Positions 49,279 to 58,149 of a stretch of 64,000 bases of DNA are shown piece after piece; the stretch's first letter is position 1; each line of letters begins with the position of its first letter. Origin of the DNA: Neolewinella lacunae (GTDB lineage Bacteria; Bacteroidota; Bacteroidia; Chitinophagales; Saprospiraceae); contig NZ_JACSIT010000034.1 of NCBI RefSeq assembly GCF_014349155.1, positions 1-64,000 on the forward strand, read 5' to 3'. Position numbers and translations under genes: made by a program. The notes below the pieces were generated by a model that searched no databases, was not told the origin of the DNA, and saw only the letters and a list, made by a program, of their open reading frames with translations.

Positions 49279-52200
49279 ATGAAAAAAACGTACCGTTGCA
49301 CCGGTCGGCCGTGGGTATGCTTGCTGCTGCTATTTCTGGCGGGGCCCTTGCTGGCCCAAACCCCGGAATCCCTGCTGGCCGCCGAGGAATACGCGGCGGC
49401 GGCGCAGGCATTTTCCGCCCGCGGAGCGCGGCCCGATCACCTGGCGGCGGGGGAAGCCTGGCTGAAAATCGACTCTTTTGACCGGGCCAGGGACGCCCTG
49501 CACCGCGCCGTGGCGGGGGCCAGCGACAGCCTGAGCGGACTGGCCTGGCACAAGATAGGCCTGAGCCATTACTACGAATTTGACGATGCTGCGGCCAGCA
49601 CCGCCTACCTGAAGGCCATTGCCGTACGCGACCGGATTTTCCCCGCCGACCACCTTGACCGTGCGCACACGCGCAGCAACCTGGCCGGCTCCTACCTCTT
49701 TCTGGGCAAGGTCGATTCCGCCGGCCTCCTCCTGCGCGAAGCCATTGACATTTACGCCGCCGCACCGCAGTCCGACACCCTGAACTGGCTGCGCAGCCTG
49801 ATCGACCTGATGAACGTCTCGGTCCACCTGCGCGATTACCAGGTGGGCGTCAGCTCCGCTGCCGCTGCCCTCGACCTGGAGGGCCGGGCACAGGACTTGC
49901 GACCGCGCGACCGACAGAGCACTTTCTACAGCGCGGCCCTGACCTACCTTACCTTCAGCCAGGCTACGGAGGCCCTGCCCTACGCCCAAAAAGCCCTCGC
50001 CATGGCGGAAGATTTACAGCGCCCGGAAGACGTCGTTCAGTCCCTCAACCTGTTGGCGGCCATCAGCGACCAGCGCGGGCGGACGGACGAGTACATTGCC
50101 TTCAGCGAGCGGGCGGTGCGGGTTTGCCGGGAGAACGACCTGGTTTCGGCGGAGCTGGGTCTGCTCTACTTCAACCTCGCCCGGGCCTACGGTGCGAAGG
50201 GGAATCTGGACAAAGCCTTCGCCAACGCCCGGTTGGCCGAAGCCATTTTGGTGGATGCGGAGCCCGACCGCTTACCCGGCCTGTACAGTGTCCGCGGCAG
50301 CCTGGAACTGCAGCGCGAGGCACCCGCCGCCGCCCTGGTGGCCCTCAATCACGGCTTGAGTCTGCTGCCCGGAGCCCGTCCTTTGGACGCCCTGCCCCGC
50401 CCCCTCCCCGATAGCCTGGAGGGCAACCTGCTGGAGGTGAGTGCCAACTTGCTGGGCGACCGCGCCAAAGTGCTGGCCCTCCTCGGCCGCCCTACCGAAG
50501 CCCTCCAGGATTACGCCCTCCTGTTTACCATCCACGATCTGCTGCGCGGGCGGGTAAGTACCGACGCCAGCCGCCGCTACCTGAGCAACAACCTGCGCCC
50601 GTTTTTCGACCGGGCCATCGACCTCCACGTAGCTGCCTACCGCCAGGACGGTTCGCCCGAGCACCTCTGGCGGGCTTTCCACCTCAGCGAACGCGCCAAG
50701 GCCTACAGCCTGCTCACCGCCCTCCAACGCGACCGCAACAGCATGCCCAAACGCGAGGCCGCCCTGCGCGCCCGCATCGCCGAACTGGAACGGCAGGCCA
50801 GTGCCAATGCTCACCAAAACAGCGCCTTAGAGGCCGCCCGCCTCCAATTGGATCGCCTGCTGCTGCTCGACAAAAACCGCCCGGTTACCACCACCCCAGC
50901 CTTGCCCGATAAAGATGAAATGCTGGCCCTGCTCCGCGCCCGGGGCAGCGACCTGATCGCCTACCACCTCGGGCAGGAAAACGGGCACCGCTTTATCCTG
51001 CGTCACGCAACGGGCGGCATTGAATGGGCGGCCGTTACGGACGTCGCCACGCTCGGCGAGCGCGTAGAACGGTGGCGGGCCGCGCTGGTAGGCAGCGCCT
51101 TTCGCCGTAAAAGCCTGCGCCCGGCTGCGGAGCAAATTGCGCTGGACCGCGCCTACCTCACGGAGGGGCTGGCCCTGAGCCGGGAACTCCTGAAAGGCAC
51201 CGGGGCAGCCGCAGAAAAGGTGATTATCGTGCCCGATGGTGCCCTGAATTTCCTCCCCTTCGCTGCCCTGCCCCTGCGGGAGGCCCCTTTTCCGCTGGAC
51301 TACGCTGCGCTGGATTATTTCCAGCGCGACCGGCAGATCAACTACGCCTATTCCGTCAGTTTCCTGGTGCGACTGGCTGGCGTGCCCCGTGCCACGTACG
51401 CCAGCAATGTGGTAGCTTTTGCCCCCGTTTTCAGGGGCGACGCGGCGATAGGTGGCATTACCCGGGCCAGCTTGCCGGAGCGGACCCGGCTGGGCGAGCG
51501 GGCCATTGCGGGCTTGCGCCCCCTGCGCCACAACCGCGAGGAGGTGGAAGCGATTGCCGGCATCATCCCCGGTACCCGCGTTTTGCTGGCCGCGGATGCC
51601 GACCGGGCCCACTTTCTGGAACTGATCGGGCAATCCCGCATTCTCCACCTTTCCACCCACGGCATGGTAGATGCCCTCGACCCGGGCCGCAGCTTCGTGG
51701 CCTTTTCCCAGCTCGGCGACAGCCTGGAGTTGGAGGAAATGCTCTACTTCAACGATCTCTACGCCCTGCCCCTCAACGTGGAGCTGGCCGTGCTTTCGGC
51801 CTGCGAAACCAGCCTGGGCCAGTACCTGCCCGGCGAAACGGCGCTCAGTCTGGCCAGTGCCTTCGCGGCGGCGGGAGCACGCAGCACCCTGACTACGCTG
51901 TGGCAGGTCGACGATGCCGCAACGAAAGACCTGATGGTCAGCTTCTACCAAGGCGTCATGCGCGGCCTCGACCGGGGGGCAGCCCTGGCCGAAGCCCAGG
52001 AAATTCACCGCCGGGGCACCGAGTACGCCCATCCATATTACTGGGCAGCGGTCACCCTCTACGGCGAGAGCGACCAACTGGAGCTTTCTTCCACTGAAAA
52101 GACTTTCCAAACCCGCTGGATAGGCCTGGTGGGCCTGGTGCTGGGCCTCTGCTTTATGGTGTGGCGGCGGCTTCGCTTCTTGTTCGTGCTGCTTCCTTTG

Positions 52201-54768
52201 CTGGGCAGTTTGGGCGCCGGAGCGCAGGATGCAGGGTTAGGGACGGAAGAGCAAAGCCAGGACCCCGTAGCCGTGGCAACCGCCAAACTGGCCTACGTGA
52301 AAGCGGCCGGCCAGGCAGCCAGCGATACCCTGGTACAACTGCTGCAAGAAGCGGTCGCAGTCCTGGAAAAAGCGCCGGCCCACCACCAGGACGAACTCGT
52401 AGACGCCTACGTGTGGCTGGCGGATAAGGCCGCAGGCTTACGCAACTACGATTTGGCGGAGAGTGCGCTGCAACTGGCCCTCCCGACCCTGCAAGCGGGA
52501 AAACTGGCACGCGGCAGGCGCTTCCAACTTTACCTCCTGGCCGCGGGTGCCCAAACGAAAATGTACAACTTCGAAGCATCCATCACCCTGAGCAAAAAAG
52601 CGGTGGAGCTGGCCAGTACCCCCAGGGAAAAGTTCGACGCCCTGAACCGCTACGCCTACGGCTACCTGGGGACGGACGACATCCCCCGGGCCCTGACCAT
52701 TCTGGAGCAAGCGGTGGCCCTGGCCGATCAGCTGGACGCTAAGGACGTGGCGCGGGTGAGGAACAACCTGGGGATTCTGCAAACGGGCCAGGGAGACTGC
52801 GCCGCCGCGCTCCGGAATTTCACCGCCGCCATCGAGGGCTATACTGCCGGACGAGACCGTGCCCGGTGCTACCTTAACCGTAGCCAGTGCTACCTCAAAG
52901 ATGGTGACCGCGCTGCGGCGTTGCGGGAAGTGGAACTCGCGCTGCGGGAGTTCATCCCAACCAGCCAAAAACCATCCCCCCTGGGCCAGATCCGCTACGA
53001 CCAGGTGGAAGACCGCCGCGCCAACGAACTGATCCTGACGCTGCTGAGCGAACGTGGCCGGCTGCTCTTCGGCTTCGGGCGGGCCCCGGAGGCCATCGAA
53101 ACCTACGCCCAGCAGTACCAGTTGCTGAAACTCGACCGTGAGGGGCTGCGCAGCGAAAACAGCCGCCGCATCCACAATGGCATCAACCGCTGGGCTTTTG
53201 ACCGTATGGTGAGCTACGCCCTGGCCGCCGCGCAAAACGAACCCTCCGCCGGCTACTTTTGGGATGCCCTCTGGGCCAGCGACCTGGCCAGGGCCTACAG
53301 CCTGCAGCTTACGCAGGAAAGCGCCTCCCGCCAGCTCAGCGCCAGGGAAACCGAGTTGCTGCGCCGCATCGCCGCCCTGGAACGGGGCAATGCTGACCCC
53401 CGACAACTCAGTGCCGCCCGGCTGGAGCTGGAGCAGCAACGGCGCCTGCGCGATAAAAAAGGGCTGGCCGACCTGGCTCCGGCGGAGATCCGCACTTCCC
53501 TTCAGGACTACCTGCGGCGCGAAGCGGCCGAATTGTTGGTCTACCACGTTTCCGATACCGTTGCTTTTGCCCTGCACATCCGCACGGACGGGCAGACGGC
53601 AGCCTGGCGCATTGCTACCACCGACTCGCTGTTTCAACTCACCGAAGCATGGCGCAGCAGCATTCAGGAAGGCGCGTACCGCAAGAAATCCCTCCGCAGC
53701 GCTGCCGTGCAAGACAGCCTCGATGCTGCCTTTCTGCGCAATGGCCGGGCGCTGGCTACCATGCTCTTGCCCGAGCGCTTGTCTGCCCGCAAGCTGGTAG
53801 TTATACCCGACGGCCCGCTCAACTTCCTGCCTTTCGCCGCACTGCCCCTGGAAGAAGCCGGATTGCCCCTGGACTACCGTGCGCTCGCCTACCTCCACCA
53901 CGGCCGTACGCTGCACGCCGCCTTTTCCGTCCGGTCCCTCCTCCGGCAGCGGACCCGCCCGCCGGTGGACAGCCCCTACGACCTGGTGGCCTTCGCGCCA
54001 GAGTTCTCCGGAAAAAGCGGGCCGCTGGCCCTGACGAACCAGATGCGTGCGGCCCAGGCGGGAACCGACAGTGCCGCTTTGCCTGGCTTGCTGCCCTTGC
54101 AATTCAACCGGGAGGAAGTAAAAACCATCGCCCGCCTGGTGGGCAAAAGCCGTACTTTCCTGGGGGAAGACGCCGACCGCGCCGCATTCCTGACCTCCGT
54201 AGGCTCAGCCCGCATCGTGCACCTCTCCAGCCACGGGATGGTCAACACCAACGATCCCAACCTCAGCTTCCTCGCTTTTTCCCAACGCGGAGACAGCCTC
54301 AATACGGAAGAACTGCTGTACTACAACGACCTTTACAGCCTGCCCCTCGACGTCGACCTTGCCGTGCTCTCCGCCTGCGAAACCAGCCTGGGACAATTGG
54401 CTCCCGGTGAGATGCCCCTCACCCTGGCCAGCGCCTTTGCCGAGGCCGGAGCCCGCAGTACGCTGACCAGCCTCTGGCAGGTGGATGACGCCGCCACCAT
54501 GGAGTTGATGGTTCGCTTTTACCAGGAGTTAACGGAGGGAAAAGACCGCGTGACCGCCCTGACCACCGCGCGGGAGGCGCAACTCAAGTCGGAGGACTTC
54601 GGACATCCCTACTACTGGGCCGCCATGTCGCTGCAAGGAGATGAGGGACCTCTCTCTCTGGCGGAGCCCCGCGGGCTTGGGCACCTCCTTTTGCCGGTCG
54701 CAGGGGTTTGCGCCCTGCTGCTGGCCATCTGGGCCTGGTTCCGCCGCCGTCCCGGGCATCGGGCTTAG
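49279..54768 (+). CDS. Tandem double TPR-CHAT protease-like protein, exported
   Basis: 1829 residues made of two homologous units. Unit 1: signal peptide (1-27, ending LLAQ), TPR-type helical repeats (about 30-440), charged linker, CHAT domain (about 570-930) with dyad His794 (HLSTHGM) and Cys842 (LSACETSLG), then a membrane helix near 946-962. A second hydrophobic, signal-peptide-like stretch (967-984, ending GAGAQ) starts unit 2: TPRs, CHAT domain with His1652 (HLSSHGM) and Cys1700 (LSACETSLG), and a C-terminal helix (about 1804-1820) plus Arg-rich end. The His-Cys spacing is 48 in both, so both caspase-like sites look intact. It appears to be a head-to-tail fusion of duplicated genes. Substrates are unknown. 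Confidence 0.93.
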   Translation: MKKTYRCTGRPWVCLLLLFLAGPLLAQTPESLLAAEEYAAAAQAFSARGARPDHLAAGEAWLKIDSFDRARDALHRAVAGASDSLSGLAWHKIGLSHYYEFDDAAASTAYLKAIAVRDRIFPADHLDRAHTRSNLAGSYLFLGKVDSAGLLLREAIDIYAAAPQSDTLNWLRSLIDLMNVSVHLRDYQVGVSSAAAALDLEGRAQDLRPRDRQSTFYSAALTYLTFSQATEALPYAQKALAMAEDLQRPEDVVQSLNLLAAISDQRGRTDEYIAFSERAVRVCRENDLVSAELGLLYFNLARAYGAKGNLDKAFANARLAEAILVDAEPDRLPGLYSVRGSLELQREAPAAALVALNHGLSLLPGARPLDALPRPLPDSLEGNLLEVSANLLGDRAKVLALLGRPTEALQDYALLFTIHDLLRGRVSTDASRRYLSNNLRPFFDRAIDLHVAAYRQDGSPEHLWRAFHLSERAKAYSLLTALQRDRNSMPKREAALRARIAELERQASANAHQNSALEAARLQLDRLLLLDKNRPVTTTPALPDKDEMLALLRARGSDLIAYHLGQENGHRFILRHATGGIEWAAVTDVATLGERVERWRAALVGSAFRRKSLRPAAEQIALDRAYLTEGLALSRELLKGTGAAAEKVIIVPDGALNFLPFAALPLREAPFPLDYAALDYFQRDRQINYAYSVSFLVRLAGVPRATYASNVVAFAPVFRGDAAIGGITRASLPERTRLGERAIAGLRPLRHNREEVEAIAGIIPGTRVLLAADADRAHFLELIGQSRILHLSTHGMVDALDPGRSFVAFSQLGDSLELEEMLYFNDLYALPLNVELAVLSACETSLGQYLPGETALSLASAFAAAGARSTLTTLWQVDDAATKDLMVSFYQGVMRGLDRGAALAEAQEIHRRGTEYAHPYYWAAVTLYGESDQLELSSTEKTFQTRWIGLVGLVLGLCFMVWRRLRFLFVLLPLLGSLGAGAQDAGLGTEEQSQDPVAVATAKLAYVKAAGQAASDTLVQLLQEAVAVLEKAPAHHQDELVDAYVWLADKAAGLRNYDLAESALQLALPTLQAGKLARGRRFQLYLLAAGAQTKMYNFEASITLSKKAVELASTPREKFDALNRYAYGYLGTDDIPRALTILEQAVALADQLDAKDVARVRNNLGILQTGQGDCAAALRNFTAAIEGYTAGRDRARCYLNRSQCYLKDGDRAAALREVELALREFIPTSQKPSPLGQIRYDQVEDRRANELILTLLSERGRLLFGFGRAPEAIETYAQQYQLLKLDREGLRSENSRRIHNGINRWAFDRMVSYALAAAQNEPSAGYFWDALWASDLARAYSLQLTQESASRQLSARETELLRRIAALERGNADPRQLSAARLELEQQRRLRDKKGLADLAPAEIRTSLQDYLRREAAELLVYHVSDTVAFALHIRTDGQTAAWRIATTDSLFQLTEAWRSSIQEGAYRKKSLRSAAVQDSLDAAFLRNGRALATMLLPERLSARKLVVIPDGPLNFLPFAALPLEEAGLPLDYRALAYLHHGRTLHAAFSVRSLLRQRTRPPVDSPYDLVAFAPEFSGKSGPLALTNQMRAAQAGTDSAALPGLLPLQFNREEVKTIARLVGKSRTFLGEDADRAAFLTSVGSARIVHLSSHGMVNTNDPNLSFLAFSQRGDSLNTEELLYYNDLYSLPLDVDLAVLSACETSLGQLAPGEMPLTLASAFAEAGARSTLTSLWQVDDAATMELMVRFYQELTEGKDRVTALTTAREAQLKSEDFGHPYYWAAMSLQGDEGPLSLAEPRGLGHLLLPVAGVCALLLAIWAWFRRRPGHRA

Positions 54769-54786
54769 CTCCTTACAACTTCCCCC

Positions 54787-54804
54787 GCACCTGCGGCCGC
54801 GCCC
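54787..54804 (+). repeat. Dispersed 18-bp NotI box
   Basis: An exact GCACCTGCGGCCGCGCCC, 19 nt past the stop codon of the double-CHAT gene. Confidence 0.85.
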
Positions 54805-54878
54805 GAATAAGCACCAGGGCTAGCACCGTGAGCAGCGTGGCGAACGACATTAGTGCTGCCAGCTGGTGGCAATTCCGT

Positions 54879-54886
54879 TACTTTTG
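54879..54886 (+). promoter_or_regulatory. -7 box of the DUF4197 gene
   Basis: TACTTTTG matches TAnnTTTG, about 87 nt before the ATG at 54973. Confidence 0.45.
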
Positions 54887-54972
54887 CACCTAAACCAACG
54901 TCAAGAGGCCACGCCAAAGGCCCACGTGCACCGGGCCCGTGCCCGGCCGCGTTCACCAAAATCTCGATTCCC

Positions 54973-55704
54973 ATGTTACGCAGATTGCTTTTCATTTCCC
55001 TGCCTTTCTTGTTTTTCGCCTGCACTACGCAGCAAATTAATGATACGCTGAACACCGTGCTGAGTGGCAACCTCAGTTCTGCCGACATTGCCAATGGCCT
55101 GAAGGAAGCCCTCCGCCAGGGTGCCCAGAAGGGCTCCAGCGAGCTCTCCGTTGAAGGCGGCTACTTTAACGACGTGGCCTACCGCATCCTCCTCCCCGAG
55201 GAAGTGCTCAAAGTTACCGACCGCCTGAAGGGGGTGCCGGGCTTCCAGAATCTGGAGGAAATCATCATCCGCAAGATCAACCAGGGCGCCGAAGATGCCG
55301 CGAAAACTGCCGGACCCATTTTCGTGGAGGCCATCCGGCAAATGACCATCCAGGACGCGCTGGGAATTCTGAAGGGCGACAACAACGCCGCGACTTCGTA
55401 CCTCCAACGCACTACCTACCAAAACCTCTACAACGAGTTCAACCCCGTCATCAGCACTTCCCTCGATAAATTCGATGCCCAAAAGATCTGGGCCGACGCC
55501 GCCAACGCCTACAACAATTTCCCACTGACGCGGCAGCCCGTAAATACCAACCTGGCGGACCACGTCACCCAGCGCGCCCTCGAAGGTCTTTTCCGCAAGG
55601 TGGCGCTCGAAGAAGAAAACATCCGGCAAAACATCTCCGCCCGGAGCTCAGAGCTCCTGCGCCGGGTGTTTGCCCTGCAGGACGGGGAAAGGTCTGGCCA
55701 GTAA
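54973..55704 (+). CDS. DUF4197-type lipoprotein
   Basis: 243 residues from the ATG at 54973; a lipoprotein signal follows (MLRRLLFISLPFLFFAC). The mature part is helical and matches the DUF4197 plan: ADIANGLKEALRQGAQKGSSEL, GYFNDVAYRILLPEE, INQGAEDAAKTAGPIF and DALGILKGDNNAATSYLQ. The family is periplasmic or outer-membrane anchored and of unknown role. It lies between the double-CHAT gene and the metallopeptidase gene, all on the plus strand, but its own -7 box suggests separate transcription. Confidence 0.88.
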   Translation: MLRRLLFISLPFLFFACTTQQINDTLNTVLSGNLSSADIANGLKEALRQGAQKGSSELSVEGGYFNDVAYRILLPEEVLKVTDRLKGVPGFQNLEEIIIRKINQGAEDAAKTAGPIFVEAIRQMTIQDALGILKGDNNAATSYLQRTTYQNLYNEFNPVISTSLDKFDAQKIWADAANAYNNFPLTRQPVNTNLADHVTQRALEGLFRKVALEEENIRQNISARSSELLRRVFALQDGERSGQ

Positions 55705-55752
55705 GCTAACTTCCTCTTAATTTGCCACCCAAAGCACAACTACTTTATTACT

Positions 55753-56643
55753 ATGAAACTAGAAGGAAAAGAAGGCAGCAGAAACATCGATGACCGCCGG
55801 GGCAGCCGGGGCGGCATGAGCCGGGGCACCAAAACCGCTGGCGGTTTCGGCCTCGGTACCCTCATCATCGTCATCATCGTTATGCTCCTGGGCGGCGACC
55901 CCTCCGAATACCTCGGCGCAGCCAACACCGGGGGCTCCCCCGCCCAGTCTACCTCCCCCAGCGCCCCGGCGGGCAATCTGGAAGAGGACACGCCCAACAT
56001 GCAGATCGTTTCCAAAACCCTCCGGGACACGGAAAAACTCTGGGGACGCGTATTCCCCCAAGAGTATGGCCGCCCCTACCAAGAGCCCATTCTGGTCGTT
56101 TTTGAAGGGCAAGACCAGTCGGCCTGCGGCTTCGCCAGTGCGGCTACGGGGCCTTTCTACTGCCCTGCCGACCAGAAAGTCTACATCGACCTTTCCTTCG
56201 CCGATTTGCTCCGGCAGCGCTTCCGGGCCCCCGGCGACTTCGCCCTCGCCTACGTCGTTGCCCACGAGGTAGGCCACCACATCCAGAACCAGCTGGGTTA
56301 CAGCGGGCAGGTCAGCCGGGCCCGCCAGCGGATGAGTGAGGCAGACGCCAATGCCATGTCCGTTCGCCTCGAACTGCAGGCCGACTACCTCGCCGGCGTC
56401 TGGGCCCACTACGCCGACCGCACCTCGGGCCTGCTCAGTGACGGAGACATTGAAGAGGCCATCAAAGCCGCTTCTGCCATTGGCGATGACGCGATCCAGA
56501 AGCAGAGCCAGGGCTACGTCGTTCCCGACAGTTTTACCCACGGCACTTCTGAACAGCGGGTGCGCTACTTCTCGGCGGGCTACAAAAGCGGCGACACGAG
56601 CAAAAAGACCCTGGATTATTTCTTCCAGGCCCCTGATCTATAG
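55753..56643 (+). CDS. YpfJ-type neutral zinc metallopeptidase
   Basis: 296 residues. A cytoplasmic basic start (RRGSRGGMSRGTKTAGG) precedes one membrane helix (about 33-53, GTLIIVIIVMLLGG). The extracytoplasmic domain has the zinc motif HEVGHHIQ with a downstream Glu-bearing region (LELQADYLAGVWAHY). Length and order match the YpfJ/KPN_02809 family. The substrate is unknown. Its last two codons overlap the 3' end of the convergent thioesterase gene by 6 nt. Confidence 0.93.
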   Translation: MKLEGKEGSRNIDDRRGSRGGMSRGTKTAGGFGLGTLIIVIIVMLLGGDPSEYLGAANTGGSPAQSTSPSAPAGNLEEDTPNMQIVSKTLRDTEKLWGRVFPQEYGRPYQEPILVVFEGQDQSACGFASAATGPFYCPADQKVYIDLSFADLLRQRFRAPGDFALAYVVAHEVGHHIQNQLGYSGQVSRARQRMSEADANAMSVRLELQADYLAGVWAHYADRTSGLLSDGDIEEAIKAASAIGDDAIQKQSQGYVVPDSFTHGTSEQRVRYFSAGYKSGDTSKKTLDYFFQAPDL

Positions 56644-57402
56644 CGCCTGCCAGGCGGAATACATCGTTGCCAGTACTTCCCCATCGCGTAGTAAGGCGTG
56701 GCGAAAGTGCGTGCCCCCATCCGTAGCGGGTTCGCTTTGGGCGCTCAGCGCATCGCCGTAGCGGGCTTCCTGCTGGAAGGAAATATCAACTTCCGTCGGG
56801 AGGTGTGTCTCCAAAAACGCCAGCCCGAGGGGTTCAATCATCAATTCGGGGAAGACGGGATTGGTAAGGTGGCCGTTGAAGTCCAATTGATAAAAAGCTA
56901 CATGGCTGCTGCGTTCAGCGTTGGGGCGGGCGGGTGGTGGCAATTTACCGATGGGTCTTTTGAGGTGCGCGGTCGCAGGTGCCAGGTCCGCTGCCAGCGC
57001 AGCAATGTGCGGGGGGATGGCCTTGATGCGTCGGGTATGTACGTCCATCAAAAGCCATTCCGTAGTGGCGGAGATGCAGGTTTTGCCCTCCGCGTCCAGC
57101 AGGTGGAAGTCGCGGTAAGTAAGCAAGCCCCGTTCAAAGCCCGTGGGGGCGGTAAGCACGCGCACCCTTTCTCCGATGCCGGGCCAGCGCAGGCAGTGCA
57201 AAGACTGCCGTCGTAACACCCAGGTGCAGCCGTGCGAGAGCAGCAACTCCGGGCTGGAGATGCCCAGGCGGACCGTATTGCGCATCGCCGCTTCTTGCAA
57301 TAGCCGGATCAGGTGGGGCAGGGTCAACCGCTGGTGTGGGCCCACCGCCGAGGCGGCAATCTGAAAAGAAAGATCGTCGTGGAGGGGAGAAGCGCTGAGC
57401 AA
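56638..57402 (-). CDS. Acyl-ACP thioesterase family protein
   Basis: 254 residues with two hot-dog halves. The first has LIRLLQEAAMRNTVRLG and WVLRRQSLHCLRWPGIGERVRVLT. The second holds VAFYQLDFNGHLTNPVFPELMIEPL, where Asp-x-Asn-x-His-x-x-Asn matches the catalytic signature of FatA/FatB-like enzymes. It would release fatty acids from acyl carrier protein. The start is a TTG at 57402; no in-frame ATG precedes the fold. The gene overlaps the convergent metallopeptidase gene by 6 nt. A two-mismatch copy of the 18-bp box at 56965-56982 is probably coincidental coding sequence. Confidence 0.88.
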   Translation of the reverse strand: MLSASPLHDDLSFQIAASAVGPHQRLTLPHLIRLLQEAAMRNTVRLGISSPELLLSHGCTWVLRRQSLHCLRWPGIGERVRVLTAPTGFERGLLTYRDFHLLDAEGKTCISATTEWLLMDVHTRRIKAIPPHIAALAADLAPATAHLKRPIGKLPPPARPNAERSSHVAFYQLDFNGHLTNPVFPELMIEPLGLAFLETHLPTEVDISFQQEARYGDALSAQSEPATDGGTHFRHALLRDGEVLATMYSAWQAL

Positions 57403-57441
57403 TTAAATGTTTTGTTTTATTTTTGTTTCAAACTTTAAGCA

Positions 57442-57927
57442 ATGACTAAGCAGACCGTAGCCAGGCTGGGAGGAAGGCCGGTATTCTTGGCCAGGTACGA
57501 GCCGGTGGTTCCTCCGACTGATTTCCCGGCAACCGCGCCAACTGCGCGTGCAGAAGAGGAGGACAAAGCCTCTGCGTTCCGCATCCGGGAGCACTTTCCT
57601 GCCGTGGGTCCGGATTGCGATGGCCATTGCTACCGCATTACTTTCGCCGCTGGCCGGCTGGAGCGAACTTACGACATGATCCTAACTTTCCTGCAGGAAC
57701 AGGGCTACGCCAACGTCCCCGTCCCCGGCAATATCCAGGAACTGCGCAAATTCCGCTTGCCTCCCAAGCTTCGGCACCAACTCTCCCTTTTCGGGGAGGA
57801 TGGCTACGTCCATAACCCCATCAAAATCCTCTTTCCTTCCCCCGCTGGCCGCCGTGGCGAGCTCTGCCTGGAGTTGTACAACGAGGCGGCCCCGGACCAC
57901 CTTTTGAAGTTCCACCGCCGGATTTGA
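57442..57927 (+). CDS. Hypothetical protein
   Basis: 161 residues that I do not recognise. There is no signal peptide or membrane helix, so it is probably cytoplasmic. A Pro/Ala/Thr-rich first 40 residues precede a mixed alpha/beta region (HCYRITFAAGRLERTYDMILTFL) and a C-terminal part with RLPPKLRHQLSLFGEDGYVHN and LCLELYNEA. It is transcribed away from the thioesterase gene across a 39-nt gap. Codon use resembles its neighbours, which supports a real gene. Confidence 0.65.
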   Translation: MTKQTVARLGGRPVFLARYEPVVPPTDFPATAPTARAEEEDKASAFRIREHFPAVGPDCDGHCYRITFAAGRLERTYDMILTFLQEQGYANVPVPGNIQELRKFRLPPKLRHQLSLFGEDGYVHNPIKILFPSPAGRRGELCLELYNEAAPDHLLKFHRRI

Positions 57928-58149
57928 AGCGCGTTTTTCCCACAAAGTCCCCTTTTAGCCGAAAAAGTCGAGCAAAAACACAATGTTCCCCAGCAACATT
58001 ATGAGTTATCCGATTTAAACCAGTAAAATTGTACCTTGGTAGCGGTCTTCCCGAACATTCTTGAAAAAAATGCGATAGGATAGCTGCTACCGGTACCCTT
58101 GTAAAACCGGATTTCAACAAAATTTCAACTTACGTCAAACTCAGCGCTA

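Noticed and set aside
50827-54102. Long antisense frames (427 and 554 codons) over the double-CHAT gene
   Set aside because: No recognisable motif; the sense frame is continuous with intact catalytic dyads.
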